A stretch of DNA of 64,000 nt from JBDWFY01 sp965275915 (GCA_965275915.1 CBDHYI010000008.1:310001-374000); one strand, 5' to 3'. Positions 17,698 through 27,372 are shown, numbered from the stretch's first letter. Notes: generated by a model not told the origin, from the letters alone. Numbers and translations: made by a program.

Positions 17698-18540
17698 ATG
17701 AACCTTGATCTGATTTCGAGCAACCGGTGTTTCAATGGCGAGCAACGTGTTTATCGTCATGAAAGCCGCTCAACGGGAACAGACATGGAGTTTGCCGTCT
17801 TCCTGCCTCAAGAAGCACTGATGGGCGAAGTCTGTCCGGCTTTGTTCTATCTTTCCGGCCTGACCTGCACGTGGGAAAATGTAACGACCAAGGCCGGTGC
17901 GCAACGGTACTGCGCCAATAGCGGCTTAATTTTTATTGCGCCCGACACGAGCCCCCGTGGTGAGGGGGTTGCCGACGACCCCGCCTATGATCTTGGCCAG
18001 GGGGCCGGCTTTTATCTTGATGCCACCGAAGCGCCCTGGTCGCCGCACTACCGGATGGAAACCTATATCAGCGATGAACTGCCCGATGCGGTGGTCGACC
18101 AGTTTCCGATCGATGAGGATGCCATTGGCATAACGGGTCATTCCATGGGCGGACACGGTGCGTTGACGCTGGCCTTTAAACATCCCGATTTGTTCCGCTC
18201 GGTATCTGCGTTTGCGCCGATCACAAACCCTCTGGACTGTCCCTGGGGCCAAAAAGCGCTGGGCGCCTATCTTGGGGCGGATCATGAGGCCTGGCTTGAT
18301 TTCGATGCCTGTGCGCTGGCAAAGATCCGGGGGTGGGAACGGGATATTCTTGTCGATCAGGGGCAGTCCGACGATTTCCTGACCGAACAGCTCAGACCCT
18401 GGGAATTTGATTCAGCCTGCCGGGAGGCGCAAATCGATCTGACATTGCGCATGCATGCGGGCTATGATCATTCGTACTATTTTATCTCGTCTTTCATTGA
18501 AGATCATGTCAACTGGCATGCGGACCGGCTGCTTGCTTAG
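17698..18540 (+). CDS. fghA: S-formylglutathione hydrolase
   Basis: Esterase D family enzyme of about 280 residues that hydrolyses S-formylglutathione to formate and glutathione, the second step of glutathione-linked formaldehyde detoxification. The nucleophile serine is in GITGHSMGGHGALT; family blocks include FYLSGLTCTWENVTTKAGAQ, near the oxyanion hole, and a C-terminal catalytic histidine in AGYDHSYYFISSF. ATG at 17698 has AGGAAA upstream and matches the family start (MNLDLISSNRCFNG); an ATG at 17644 would add 18 residues without similarity. The substrate comes from the class III alcohol dehydrogenase encoded at 13.2 kb. Confidence 0.95.
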   Translation: MNLDLISSNRCFNGEQRVYRHESRSTGTDMEFAVFLPQEALMGEVCPALFYLSGLTCTWENVTTKAGAQRYCANSGLIFIAPDTSPRGEGVADDPAYDLGQGAGFYLDATEAPWSPHYRMETYISDELPDAVVDQFPIDEDAIGITGHSMGGHGALTLAFKHPDLFRSVSAFAPITNPLDCPWGQKALGAYLGADHEAWLDFDACALAKIRGWERDILVDQGQSDDFLTEQLRPWEFDSACREAQIDLTLRMHAGYDHSYYFISSFIEDHVNWHADRLLA

Positions 18541-18944
18541 GACCCATCGCCAAAAGCCGGCGGCGCCGGGCAGCGACTGTCTCAAATCCGCTTCGGCGGT
18601 GCGTCAATCGGAATTGCCAAGCGGAAACAATTGTCTTGTGCAACTTGGTGAAGTTATTTCGCTCAAAACGTGCATGAGATGTTAAGTATGCCAAAATTTA
18701 AACGGCTTTTTTGTTGACAGAATGGCCCGATGTACCCAATTCCTGACATGACAACTCATGAGCAGCGCGTGGGCTGTGTACGTTAACAAAGAGGCCGGAA
18801 CATGCGTTGAAACGGCCTGATAACTTCCGTATAACCCGCAATATGCAAGCGAGTTTGTGTTTAACCGACTGCCAATGCCTTTCTCCAGATTTGAAAATAA
18901 TGCGAGACTGGCAGTGGCGGCTATCCTCAACAAAGGATTTCTGA
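18541..18944. other. Intergenic region upstream of hflK
   Basis: About 400 bases without a supported gene. It must contain the hflK operon promoter. A TTGACA at 18714 is present, but I see no well-spaced -10 box after it. The run AAAGGA just before 18945 is the hflK ribosome site. Confidence 0.45.
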
Positions 18945-20096
18945 ATGCCTTGGAGCAACCAAAGCGGTAACGGCGGCGGCCCGTGGGGCGGCGGCGGGGG
19001 TAAGAACAACGGCCCCTGGGGTGGCGGACCGCAACGCGGTGGCGGCGGTGGCGGCGGCAACCCGCCGGATCTGGAAGAACTGCTGAAACGCAGTCAGGAC
19101 AAATTAAAGACCGTACTGCCCGGCGGCGGTTCAGGCGGTCTGGGCGCCAAGGGTGTCTTTTTTGCCATTATAGTCGCAGCTCTAATCTGGGCAGCGACGG
19201 GCATTTACAGGGTCCAGCCCGGCGAACAGGCGGTTGAGCTTGTGTTCGGAAGTGTGACCGGTCTGACGGCTCCGGGTTTGAACTATAACTGGCCCTATCC
19301 GATTGGTTCCGTCGAGATCGAGAACACTGCCCGATTGCGTGAGACCACCGTCGGCATGCAGGAATTTGCAACCAACTCCGGCGTCCAGTCGCGCGATGTT
19401 CCGCAGGAAAGCCTGATGCTGACCGGCGATGAGAACATTGTCGACGTGGATTTCAAGGTTCTTTGGCAGATTAACAATCCGGAGGACTTCCTCTTCAACA
19501 TCCAGAACCCGACAGGCACCGTCAAGGCGGTCTCCGAAAGCGCCATGCGCGAGGTCATCGGTGAATCCAATATCGATTCGATTTTGACCGAGAACCGGGC
19601 GCCCATTCAGATTGCGGTTCAGGAACTGATGCAGAAGACGTTGGATGACTACGGTGCCGGTGTTCAGGTCACCGAGGTTCAGATGCAGAAAGTGGACCCG
19701 CCTCAGACAGTTATCGGCGCGTTCCGCGACGTGCAGGCCGCCCGGGCCGACCAGGAACGGATTCAGAACCAGGCTCAGACCTATGCGAACCGGGTTGTTC
19801 CGGAAGCCCGCGGTGAGGCCGCGCGCGTGACGGAGGCGGCTAATGCCTACAAGGAACAGACCGTTGCGGAAGCGACCGGTGAAGCGGAACGGTTCAAAAA
19901 AATCTACGAGCAATATAAAGAGGCGCCGGACGTGACCCGTGAGCGTATGTATCTTGAAACCATTGAGAAGGTTCTGGGTTCAAACAACAAGGTGCTGATC
20001 GACAATCAGAGCGGCGGATCCGGTGTGGTCCCTTATCTGCCCCTGAGCGAATTGACGCGTCAACAACCCAATCAGTCCGGAGGTAATGCACAATGA
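18945..20096 (+). CDS. hflK: HflK, FtsH protease modulator
   Basis: One of the two SPFH (stomatin/prohibitin/flotillin) proteins that form the HflKC complex around the membrane protease FtsH and modulate its activity. It has 383 residues. A glycine-rich N-terminal tail with poly-Gly blocks (residues 4-45) is followed by a transmembrane helix (about 65-82). The SPFH domain starts at IYRVQPGEQAVELVFG, and a long helical region (about 260-340) is rich in Ala/Glu/Arg. ATG at 18945 has AAGGA upstream. The hflC start overlaps its stop (ATGA), so the two are translationally coupled. Confidence 0.95.
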   Translation: MPWSNQSGNGGGPWGGGGGKNNGPWGGGPQRGGGGGGGNPPDLEELLKRSQDKLKTVLPGGGSGGLGAKGVFFAIIVAALIWAATGIYRVQPGEQAVELVFGSVTGLTAPGLNYNWPYPIGSVEIENTARLRETTVGMQEFATNSGVQSRDVPQESLMLTGDENIVDVDFKVLWQINNPEDFLFNIQNPTGTVKAVSESAMREVIGESNIDSILTENRAPIQIAVQELMQKTLDDYGAGVQVTEVQMQKVDPPQTVIGAFRDVQAARADQERIQNQAQTYANRVVPEARGEAARVTEAANAYKEQTVAEATGEAERFKKIYEQYKEAPDVTRERMYLETIEKVLGSNNKVLIDNQSGGSGVVPYLPLSELTRQQPNQSGGNAQ

Positions 20097-21031
20097 AGTC
20101 CGGTTTGATGACAGTTCTGGGTGTCCTGGTCGTTGTTTTGGCCGTGATCGCCTATTCAGCGCTTTATATCGTCAATCCCCGCGAGCAGGTCCTGGTACTG
20201 CAGTTCGGTCAGGTCAGTGATGTCGTTGACACGCCCGGCCTGCATGTGAAATGGCCGTTTATCAACAATCTGGTTGTTATCGACAAACGTATCCTCGATC
20301 TGGATATGCCGCCTCAGGAAGTGATTGCGTCCGACAAAAAGCGGCTCGTGGTGGATGCGTTTGCGCGTTACAAGATCACCAATCCGGTGCGCTTTTATTC
20401 GACGGTAGCGAGCATCCAGGGTGCAAACCTGCGTCTTTCGACGTTTTTGCAGTCGTCTCTCCGGGCTGTGCTTGCCAAAGCAACCTTCACGGCTGTGGTC
20501 AGGGACGAGCGCAGTCAACTGATGGATCAGATCAAGACGGATGTGGACCGAAGCGCCGAGGCAATCGGGATTGAAGTTGTTGACGTCAAAATCCGTCGCG
20601 CCGATCTGCCCGATGAAAACTCTCAGGCGATTTTCGATCGGATGAAGACTGAACGTGAGCGGGAAGCAACCGAAATCCGGGCTCGCGGTGAAGAGCAGGC
20701 TCGCCGGACACGTGCCCGTGCCGATCGCGATGCAACGGTTCTGGTCGCGGAAGCCAAGCGTGATGCGGAGATCATCCGCGGTGACGGCGATGCCGAACGC
20801 AACCGGATTTTTGCCGAAGCGTTTGAAAACGATGCCGAGTTCTTCGCATTCTATCGAAGCATGCAGGCCTACGAAGCATCGATGAAAGCGGGCAGCACCA
20901 ATATGGTGATTTCTCCTGATTCCAGCTTCTTCCGGTATTTTGAGAACCCGTTGGGTGAACCCAGAGGGTCGGCCGTAACCGCAACGCCATCGGCACCGAC
21001 GGGCACCACCGTTGGCCAGGCGACTCAATGA
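20093..21031 (+). CDS. hflC: HflC, FtsH protease modulator
   Basis: Partner of HflK, 312 residues. A single N-terminal membrane helix (residues 5-25, LGVLVVVLAVIAYSALYIVN) precedes the SPFH domain, beginning NPREQVLVLQFGQVSDVVDT, and the charged helix RMKTEREREATEIRARGEEQ. The C-terminus is extended by a short Ala/Thr/Pro tail. Its ATG overlaps the hflK stop by four bases, and its own stop overlaps the start of the DUF2065 gene in the same way. This is consistent with a tight hflK-hflC-DUF2065-degP operon. Confidence 0.95.
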   Translation: MKSGLMTVLGVLVVVLAVIAYSALYIVNPREQVLVLQFGQVSDVVDTPGLHVKWPFINNLVVIDKRILDLDMPPQEVIASDKKRLVVDAFARYKITNPVRFYSTVASIQGANLRLSTFLQSSLRAVLAKATFTAVVRDERSQLMDQIKTDVDRSAEAIGIEVVDVKIRRADLPDENSQAIFDRMKTEREREATEIRARGEEQARRTRARADRDATVLVAEAKRDAEIIRGDGDAERNRIFAEAFENDAEFFAFYRSMQAYEASMKAGSTNMVISPDSSFFRYFENPLGEPRGSAVTATPSAPTGTTVGQATQ

Positions 21032-21213
21032 GTGACTTTCTCACAGCGCTCGGGCTCGTGCTCGTGATAGAAGGAACCTTCTACGCAGCCGCGCCCGGCG
21101 CTATGAAACGCATGATGATGCAGGCAATTGATCTTCCCGAGAGTACCATGCGTGTAGCGGGACTGGTCGCCCTCACGCTGGGTGTGGGAGCCGTGTGGCT
21201 GATTCGCAGCTGA
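21028..21213 (+). CDS. DUF2065 family small membrane protein
   Basis: A 61-residue protein with two predicted membrane helices (residues 4-24 and 41-59) and an intervening amphipathic stretch KRMMMQAIDLPESTMR. This is the DUF2065 (YjeT-like) family, very often encoded directly after hflC; its molecular role is unknown, and its constant linkage suggests a part in HflKC/FtsH quality control. It overlaps hflC by four bases. Confidence 0.9.
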   Translation: MSDFLTALGLVLVIEGTFYAAAPGAMKRMMMQAIDLPESTMRVAGLVALTLGVGAVWLIRS

Positions 21214-21375
21214 CATGAAGTTGATGAAATCGGTGGAAGGAGACCAATTGAATGGTCGCCTTTCCGCCTTATTTGCGTTTTCATTAGAAGATCGTGCCGG
21301 TGGTCTGATCCGAGCGAGAAGAACAAAAGCAGGATCACAGGCGGCCACCTGACAGAATCTTGAGGAGACCGGCCA

Positions 21376-22860
21376 ATGGCCATGACGATGATGTGTCGAA
21401 AAATAATCCGCCCCTTTACAGTCGCTGTTGCAGTCGCCGTGATTGGGCTTGCCGGCCCGACGGGCTTTTCCTCCGGGGCTTACGCGCAACAGGGTCCGGA
21501 GTCCGTTGCGGATCTGGCTGAAAGGCTCCAGGACGCCGTGGTCAACATTTCAACGGCCCAAACCGTGGAAGCCCAACGGTCCGTTCCGATGCCTCAAGTG
21601 CCCGAGGGCTCGCCATTTCAGGAATTTTTCGAAGAATTTTTTAATCGTCAGAATCGCGACAATGGCCAGCCCCGAAAAGTTCAATCCCTTGGCTCCGGCT
21701 TTGTGATTGACGGCAAAGAAGGGATTGTGATCACGAACAATCATGTGATCGAAGGCGCGGATGAGATCACCGTCAACTTCAATGACGGCGAGAAGCTCAT
21801 CGCCGAAGTGATCGGCCGGGACAAAAAGACCGACATTGCGGTCCTCAAGGTCGAACCTGAGGAACCGTTGCAGGATGTGAAGTTCGGCAACTCCGCCTCA
21901 ATGCGGGTCGGCGATTGGGTGATGGCGATCGGCAACCCATTCGGTTTGGGCGGAACCGTCACGGTCGGTATCATTTCGGCCAGAAACCGGGATATCAACT
22001 CCGGACCCTACGATAATTTCATTCAGACAGACGCGGCCATCAACCGGGGCAATTCCGGTGGACCGCTCTTCAATCTTGAGGGTGAAGTCATCGGTATCAA
22101 CACCGCGATTATCTCACCGTCAGGCGGGTCCATCGGCATCGGATTTGCCATTCCTTCGGCCAATGCGCAGCGCATCATTGCCCAGTTGCGTGAGTTCGGC
22201 GAAACGCGCCGTGGCTGGCTTGGTGTGCGGATTCAGGAAGTGACCGAAGAAATTGCCGAAAGCCTCGGGATGGATGAGGCCTCCGGTGCACTGGTCGCAG
22301 GCGTGACGGAAGACGGCCCGGCCTCGGCGGCGAAGATCGAACCCGGCGATGTCATCCTGAAATTCGATGGCCAGACCGTTCCGACAATGCGTGAGTTGCC
22401 GCGTATGGTCGCCAACACGGAGATCGGCAAGGCTGTTGAAGTCGTTATTCTGCGGAAGGGCGAAGAGAAAACGCTCAATGTGGAACTTGGCCGCCTTGAT
22501 GAAGGCGAGCAGGTGGCCGCGGTCGAAAGTGAAGAGCCGGTTGAGAACGAAGAAGATACCGACAAGGTGATCGGGTTGACGCTGTCCGGCATAACCGATG
22601 CTTTGCGCGAGAAATTCGAACTGGAATCCGATGTTAAAGGTGTAGTGGTCACTGAGGTTGAGGCCGGAAGCCCTGCTGAAGAAAAACGTATCACGGCCGG
22701 TGATGTGATCGTTGAGGTTGCCCAGGAACCGGTGGAGACACCAGCGGACATTGTCAAACAGATCGGTACGCTGAAAAAGGATGGCCGGGGCGCCGCACTG
22801 CTGCTGTTGTCAAACGGCAAGGGCGAACTGCGCTTTGTGGCTGTCAAGATAGACAGCTGA
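21376..22860 (+). CDS. degP: Do family periplasmic serine protease (DegP type)
   Basis: Periplasmic protease/chaperone of the HtrA family, 494 residues. A signal peptide (residues 1-37, ending GAYAQQ) precedes the trypsin-like domain. The catalytic triad is visible as TNNHVIEGAD (His), KTDIAVLKVE (Asp) and NRGNSGGPLFN (Ser). Two PDZ domains follow (about 285-380 and 405-490). ATG at 21376 has GAGGAG upstream. The 162-base gap after DUF2065 could hold its own stress promoter. A strong terminator follows 30 bases after the stop. Linkage to hflKC fits a membrane and envelope quality-control unit. Confidence 0.95.
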   Translation: MAMTMMCRKIIRPFTVAVAVAVIGLAGPTGFSSGAYAQQGPESVADLAERLQDAVVNISTAQTVEAQRSVPMPQVPEGSPFQEFFEEFFNRQNRDNGQPRKVQSLGSGFVIDGKEGIVITNNHVIEGADEITVNFNDGEKLIAEVIGRDKKTDIAVLKVEPEEPLQDVKFGNSASMRVGDWVMAIGNPFGLGGTVTVGIISARNRDINSGPYDNFIQTDAAINRGNSGGPLFNLEGEVIGINTAIISPSGGSIGIGFAIPSANAQRIIAQLREFGETRRGWLGVRIQEVTEEIAESLGMDEASGALVAGVTEDGPASAAKIEPGDVILKFDGQTVPTMRELPRMVANTEIGKAVEVVILRKGEEKTLNVELGRLDEGEQVAAVESEEPVENEEDTDKVIGLTLSGITDALREKFELESDVKGVVVTEVEAGSPAEEKRITAGDVIVEVAQEPVETPADIVKQIGTLKKDGRGAALLLLSNGKGELRFVAVKIDS

Positions 22861-22889
22861 TCTGAGGTCTGTCTGTTTCAGGACTCGGG

Positions 22890-22925
22890 AGGCCTGCTCC
22901 GGATATCCGGGGCAGGCCTTTTTGG
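22890..22925 (+). terminator. Rho-independent terminator after degP
   Basis: AGGCCTGCTCCGG and CCGGGGCAGGCCT form a long GC-rich stem with an ATAT loop, followed by TTTTT. It lies 30 bases past the degP stop and closes the hflK operon. Confidence 0.88.
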
Positions 22926-23033
22926 TATTTGCGGGCCAAACCAGCCGTTCTCCGGCACAGGATCGGCCCACTGCCTTGAAAAAGAATCAGGCGCCGTTTT
23001 ATGCTGTTTCGGAAGGAGAACAAGCAAACCGGC

Positions 23034-24104
23034 ATGGCCAGAAGCGACTATCGTTTGAATGAGGAAAACAGCCGGCAAGCTGTCGAACGCGGGCTTGCGG
23101 CGGCCAAATGGTATCACACCGATATCCCGCGTGCCGAATTGAAAGCGCTGATGGATCGTCGGGACGGTCCGGCTGTCAGAGACACTGTGATCTGGTTTGG
23201 ACTGCTTATCCTCTCAGGCGGGATCGCAGTCACTCTCTGGCCAAGCTGGTGGTCGGCACCGTTTTGGCTGATTTATGGCGTTCTTTACGGCTCCGCCGGT
23301 GACAGCCGATGGCATGAGTGCGGACACGGGACCGCCTTTAAGACCAGGTGGATGAACCGCGCGGTTTATCAGGTCGCCTGCTTTTTCATGATCCGCAACC
23401 CGATCAGCTGGCGCTGGAGCCACTCGCGGCATCACTCAGACACCATCATTGTCGGCCGCGATCCCGAGATTGTCGCAATGCGTCCGCCGGACCTTGTGCG
23501 CATGGGGTTGAATTTCTTCGGCATCTTCGATGCGTGGGACGGACTCAAGGCGATGGTGATCAACGCGTGCGGGAAAACTGCGGGTGAACAGGCATTTTAT
23601 GTTCCGGAAGCCGAACAGCCGAAAATGATATTTGTTGCCCGCATCTGGTGCGCGATTTACGCCGCGACCATTGCAGCTGCCTTGGTGTTGAACTCGATTT
23701 TGCCGTTGATGCTGATCGGATTGCCCAGACTGTACGGTGCCTGGCATCATGTTCTGACCGGTATATTGCAGCATGCGGGTCTGGCCGAAAATGTACTCGA
23801 CCATCGCCTGAATACCCGAACAGTGCTGATGAACCCGCTGAGCCGCTTCATCTATTGGAACATGAACTACCATGTCGAACATCATATGTTCCCCATGGTT
23901 CCCTATTATGCTCTGCCGCGTTTGCATGAGCTGATCAAACACGATCTGCCTGCGGCCAACACCGGCTTTGTCGATGCTTATCGGGAAGTCTGGCCTGTTC
24001 TGAAGAAGCAGCTCAGATATGAGGACGACTATCTGAAACGGACCCTTCCTGAAAGTGCAAAACCTTATGCGCCCGCGTTTCACGAGTCCGTGGAATTACG
24101 CTGA
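23034..24104 (+). CDS. Membrane fatty acid desaturase
   Basis: Di-iron membrane desaturase/hydroxylase family protein of about 356 residues. All three histidine boxes are present: HECGHG, HSRHHSD and HVEHHMF. Hydrophobic spans lie at about residues 45-85 and 200-240. The substrate (fatty acyl chain, sphingolipid or another lipid) cannot be told from sequence. The start is uncertain. ATG 23034 (MARSDYRLNEENS) has AAGGAG about 15 bases upstream, somewhat far; ATG 23001 has no ribosome site but adds 11 residues. It stands alone between the degP terminator and the DUF427 gene. Confidence 0.87.
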   Translation: MARSDYRLNEENSRQAVERGLAAAKWYHTDIPRAELKALMDRRDGPAVRDTVIWFGLLILSGGIAVTLWPSWWSAPFWLIYGVLYGSAGDSRWHECGHGTAFKTRWMNRAVYQVACFFMIRNPISWRWSHSRHHSDTIIVGRDPEIVAMRPPDLVRMGLNFFGIFDAWDGLKAMVINACGKTAGEQAFYVPEAEQPKMIFVARIWCAIYAATIAAALVLNSILPLMLIGLPRLYGAWHHVLTGILQHAGLAENVLDHRLNTRTVLMNPLSRFIYWNMNYHVEHHMFPMVPYYALPRLHELIKHDLPAANTGFVDAYREVWPVLKKQLRYEDDYLKRTLPESAKPYAPAFHESVELR

Positions 24105-24177
24105 GGCGGGTTTGGTTTTGAAGGGTTGATGTCCGGACGAGGTTGAGGCTTTTGCTTTGCAATGGGATACCGAAATC

Positions 24178-24588
24178 ATGGAAAACGGGGACGACATGCT
24201 CGTTAAGGGTGCCATCCACAACCCGGATGAGCCGCAGCATTTCATGCGCATAAAGCCGGTGAAGAAGGTTGTGACCATCATGCTGAATGGGGACCCGGTT
24301 GCGAGGACGGAGAAAGCCCTGCGGCTAATGGAAGTTGGTCGCGATGTCTATGACCCGGTCCTTTATGTTCCCAGGGAAGACCTTCTGACCGTTCTTGAGA
24401 GGGTTCCCGGCAAGGAAACTCTGTGTCCGCTGAAGGGCACCGCCAGCTATTGGCGCCTGGAAGGGCAGGAAAAGGATATCGCCTGGTCGTATGAAAGGCC
24501 GTTCGATTTTGCTGAGAAAATTGCCGGGTTTGTTGCCTTTGACACATCCCGCGTCGCCATTCACGAGGCTCCGGCCGGGGCCGGCTAG
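24178..24588 (+). CDS. DUF427 domain protein
   Basis: About 136 residues of the DUF427 family: the core is RIKPVKKVVTIMLNGDPVAR, then ALRLMEVGRDVYDPVLYVPR, and PLKGTASYWRL, which is diagnostic for the fold. The function of the family is unknown. The start could be ATG 24178 or ATG 24196; the second has GGGGA just upstream, and the conserved domain begins after both. Its stop overlaps by four bases the stop of the convergent serB gene. Confidence 0.85.
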   Translation: MENGDDMLVKGAIHNPDEPQHFMRIKPVKKVVTIMLNGDPVARTEKALRLMEVGRDVYDPVLYVPREDLLTVLERVPGKETLCPLKGTASYWRLEGQEKDIAWSYERPFDFAEKIAGFVAFDTSRVAIHEAPAGAG

Positions 24589-25490
24589 GCTGCAGCCGCA
24601 GCAAACTCGGAGTGGTGATATCCCTGCAGATAGAGCAGGGCCGTCAGGTCCCCGTGATCGATCCTGACATCGGCCTCGGCTGCGACAGCCGGTTTGGCAT
24701 GAAAAGCAACGCCGAGCCCGGCATCCCGGATCATTGCCAGATCGTTTGCTCCATCGCCAACCGCCAGAGTACGGGATAGGTCAAGGTTTTGCTCGCTGAC
24801 CAGTTGATGCAGACGGTTCCGTTTCGCGTCCTGACCCAAGATGGGCTCCGCCACAAGCCCCGTCAGAATATTGTCCTCCTCAAGCAATGTGTTGGCGCGG
24901 GTTTCATCAAAACCGATCGCTGCAGCGATCTGCCGTGTGAATACCGTGAAACCGCCTGACACCAGAGCGCAGTAGCCGCCATTGGCCTTCATGGTCTGGA
25001 CCAGTTCAACTCCTCCGGGTGTGAGCGTGATGCGGTTCGCAATCACCTGATCCACGACTGAGATATTCAGCCCCTTCAGGAGCGCCACCCGTTCTCTCAG
25101 GGCAGGTTCGAAGGCGATTTCGCCGCGCATCGCCCGTTCGGTGATTGCGGAGATTTTTTCTTTCAATCCAAGCTCTGCGGCCAGTTCATCGATGCATTCC
25201 TGACCGATCATGGTCGAATCCATGTCTGCGATCAGCAGAGATTTCCGCCTTGTCTCGTTCCGTTGCACAATGATATCAACCGGCGTCGGCCCGAGTTTTT
25301 CCTTCAGGAACGTTTCGATTGGTTTCAGAGCCTCGCCCCGGTCCGGTACAAATGGAATGTCGGCGGCAACGCCTTCGTTCAGAAACACCGGTGTTTCGTT
25401 TGCCGGCAGATGGCCCGCCAGAGATGAGGCCAGATCTTTTGACACGACCGGATTGACTGGATTGGCAACTAAGGTAACGACGTGAGACAT
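24585..25490 (-). CDS. serB: Phosphoserine phosphatase
   Basis: HAD-superfamily enzyme of about 301 residues that releases serine from phosphoserine, the last step of serine synthesis. The nucleophile motif is LLIADMDSTMIGQECIDELA (first Asp is phosphorylated), with the conserved SGGFTVFT, a lysine motif and VGDGANDLAMIRDAGLG near the end. Residues 1-80 form the N-terminal ACT-like extension usual in rhizobial SerB. ATG at 25490 is the family start (MSHVVTLVANP). The start codon overlaps that of the divergent miaA gene by two bases, and neither start has a good ribosome site. Confidence 0.94.
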   Translation of the reverse strand: MSHVVTLVANPVNPVVSKDLASSLAGHLPANETPVFLNEGVAADIPFVPDRGEALKPIETFLKEKLGPTPVDIIVQRNETRRKSLLIADMDSTMIGQECIDELAAELGLKEKISAITERAMRGEIAFEPALRERVALLKGLNISVVDQVIANRITLTPGGVELVQTMKANGGYCALVSGGFTVFTRQIAAAIGFDETRANTLLEEDNILTGLVAEPILGQDAKRNRLHQLVSEQNLDLSRTLAVGDGANDLAMIRDAGLGVAFHAKPAVAAEADVRIDHGDLTALLYLQGYHHSEFAAAAA

Positions 25491-26466
25491 GCAGAGGGAT
25501 TCTCTCATTGAGCAGGACGCGGTATTTTCCTGTGCTGCGGTTCTGATAGCCGGACCGACTGCCAGCGGCAAGTCGGCGTTGGCGCTTGAGATCGCAAAAT
25601 GCCTCGACGGCGTCGTGATCAATGTGGATTCCATGCAGGTTTATCGGGAGCTCCGAATCTTGAGCGCCCGGCCTTCGGAAGAGGAGGCGGCTCAGGCGCC
25701 CCATCGTCTCTACGGACATATCAGTGCGCGGGATCCTTATTCCGTTGCGCATTGGCTTGAAGATGCCGCTTCCGTTCTGTCCGAGTGTGCTGACACCGGA
25801 CATGTTCCGATTTTCGTCGGTGGTACGGGACTTTATTTCAAGTCCCTGCTTGAGGGGCTTTCGCAGATTCCGGAAATCGATACGGACATTCGGGCTTCCT
25901 GGCGCCGCCGGAGCTCTGCTGTCTCTGCTGAAAACCTCCATCAGGAACTGGAAAAACGCGATCCGCCGATGGCAGCCCGGCTGGACAGAGGGGACTCGCA
26001 GCGGATTGTACGTGCCCTGGAAGTGATTGAGTCGACCGGAAAATCACTGGCTGACTGGCAGAATCAAAAGGCCGCGCCGCTTCTGAATGCATCGCTGGCA
26101 GCTGCGAAGGTCGTCCTTTCGCCCCCCCGTGGATGGTTGCACGAGCGTATCGGCGCGCGGTTTGATCAGATGATTGCGATGGGGGGGATGGAAGAGGCCG
26201 TATCGTTGTCCCGGATGGGGCTTGAAGCGGGGAGTACCGCACTCAGAGCCATTGGAGTTGAAACCCTTGCCGCCGCCGCTGAAGGGACCCTGGGGCTTTC
26301 AGACGCCATCGAGCGCTCCAAGGCCCAGACCAGGCAATATGCGAAACGTCAGGAGACCTGGTTCCGCAATCAGATGCCGGACTGGCGCAGCTTCGATCCG
26401 GTATCCGAATCGTCAAAAAGTATAGTGAAACTTCTGGAGCCGTTGCGACGGCCTCACAAGTCATAA
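25489..26466 (+). CDS. miaA: tRNA dimethylallyltransferase
   Basis: Adds a dimethylallyl group to A37 of tRNAs reading UNN codons. The 325-residue protein has the P-loop AGPTASGKSALALEI, DSMQVYREL with the catalytic aspartate, VGGTGLYFKSLLEGL, and the C-terminal QTRQYAKRQETWFRNQ. ATG at 25489 gives the normal N-terminal length before the P-loop, but it has no clear ribosome site. It overlaps the serB ATG on the other strand (shared CATG), so its promoter must lie inside serB, or the mRNA must be nearly leaderless. Confidence 0.94.
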   Translation: MQRDSLIEQDAVFSCAAVLIAGPTASGKSALALEIAKCLDGVVINVDSMQVYRELRILSARPSEEEAAQAPHRLYGHISARDPYSVAHWLEDAASVLSECADTGHVPIFVGGTGLYFKSLLEGLSQIPEIDTDIRASWRRRSSAVSAENLHQELEKRDPPMAARLDRGDSQRIVRALEVIESTGKSLADWQNQKAAPLLNASLAAAKVVLSPPRGWLHERIGARFDQMIAMGGMEEAVSLSRMGLEAGSTALRAIGVETLAAAAEGTLGLSDAIERSKAQTRQYAKRQETWFRNQMPDWRSFDPVSESSKSIVKLLEPLRRPHKS

Positions 26467-26817
26467 AAATTTCATGAATTTCGCAATGCAACAACTCTGG
26501 GCAAAATTGATTAGGTAAAAATTTCAATTGCGTCGGCAAAAACGCCAATCGATCAGTCGCCTGCTTTTTCCGCCGGGAATGGTGCGTCGCCATATCGTGA
26601 TCGATGGGCCGGATTTGTCACTTGCCTGTTGCTGATTTGCCGCGAATTCAGCACAATCCAAGACTATAAGGTCCGTGGTCTCAGGCAGCGATGGCTGCCG
26701 GACCTGCCCGGTGCAGCAATAAGGGCAAGATGCGGACGCCGATACTGGACGCGCGACACGTCAGCCAGGTCGGAAGAAGCCGTTTTTTCAGCCAAGAAAC
26801 ACCTAAGGGGGCGTTCC
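26467..26817. other. Intergenic region after miaA
   Basis: About 350 bases, AT-rich in the first 80 (26467-26550). No gene, RNA or clear terminator was recognised. It must include the promoter of the acetyltransferase gene that starts at 26818. Confidence 0.4.
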
Positions 26818-27372
26818 ATGGCAAATTCCGTTTTAAGGACTGAAAGACTTTATGCGGAACCATTTTCAAAATCAGACCTGCCACTTCTTCGGGAACTTCA
26901 TTCAGATCCTCGGGTCAATCAATTTCTCAATCCGGCGGGATCACGCTGGGACGAGGCCACGCTGAACGACAAGCTTCTTCACATTTTGAGAGACCAGGAG
27001 CGGTTCGGATTCAGCAAATGGAAGCTCTTCACTCACGAAGGCCGGTTTGTTGGCCGAGCGGGATTTTCCAAGTTTTCGCCGACCTCGGAAATCGACATCG
27101 GTTTTTGTCTTAAGGCCGATGAGTGGGGCAAGGGGTACGCGTCGGAGATAGCACTTGCCCTGAAAGAGTGGTTTTTCCGGGAAACCTACTTCACGCATTT
27201 GATCGGATATTCCAGGGCCGATCATGCTGCTTCGAGAAAGATTTATGAAAAACTCGGCATGCAGTATCGCGAAACCCGTGTCATCGGGAGCTGGGCCTGT
27301 GACCTGTTCCAGGTTCTTAGCCCCGTCTTTTGCGCTCAGGGGGACAAGGACGAAGCCGCTGAGAGTGCATAA
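26818..27372 (+). CDS. GNAT family N-acetyltransferase (RimJ/RimL type)
   Basis: 184 residues with the Acetyltransf_3 layout seen in ribosomal-protein and small-molecule acetyltransferases: TERLYAEPFSKSDLPLLREL at the start, IDIGFCLKADEWGKGYASEI as the acetyl-CoA-binding core and NxAS-like ADHAASRKIYEKLGM at the end. ATG at 26818 is preceded by AAGGGGG and gives the typical start (MANSVLRTERL). The substrate is unknown. A stem-loop follows at 27405. Confidence 0.87.
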   Translation: MANSVLRTERLYAEPFSKSDLPLLRELHSDPRVNQFLNPAGSRWDEATLNDKLLHILRDQERFGFSKWKLFTHEGRFVGRAGFSKFSPTSEIDIGFCLKADEWGKGYASEIALALKEWFFRETYFTHLIGYSRADHAASRKIYEKLGMQYRETRVIGSWACDLFQVLSPVFCAQGDKDEAAESA

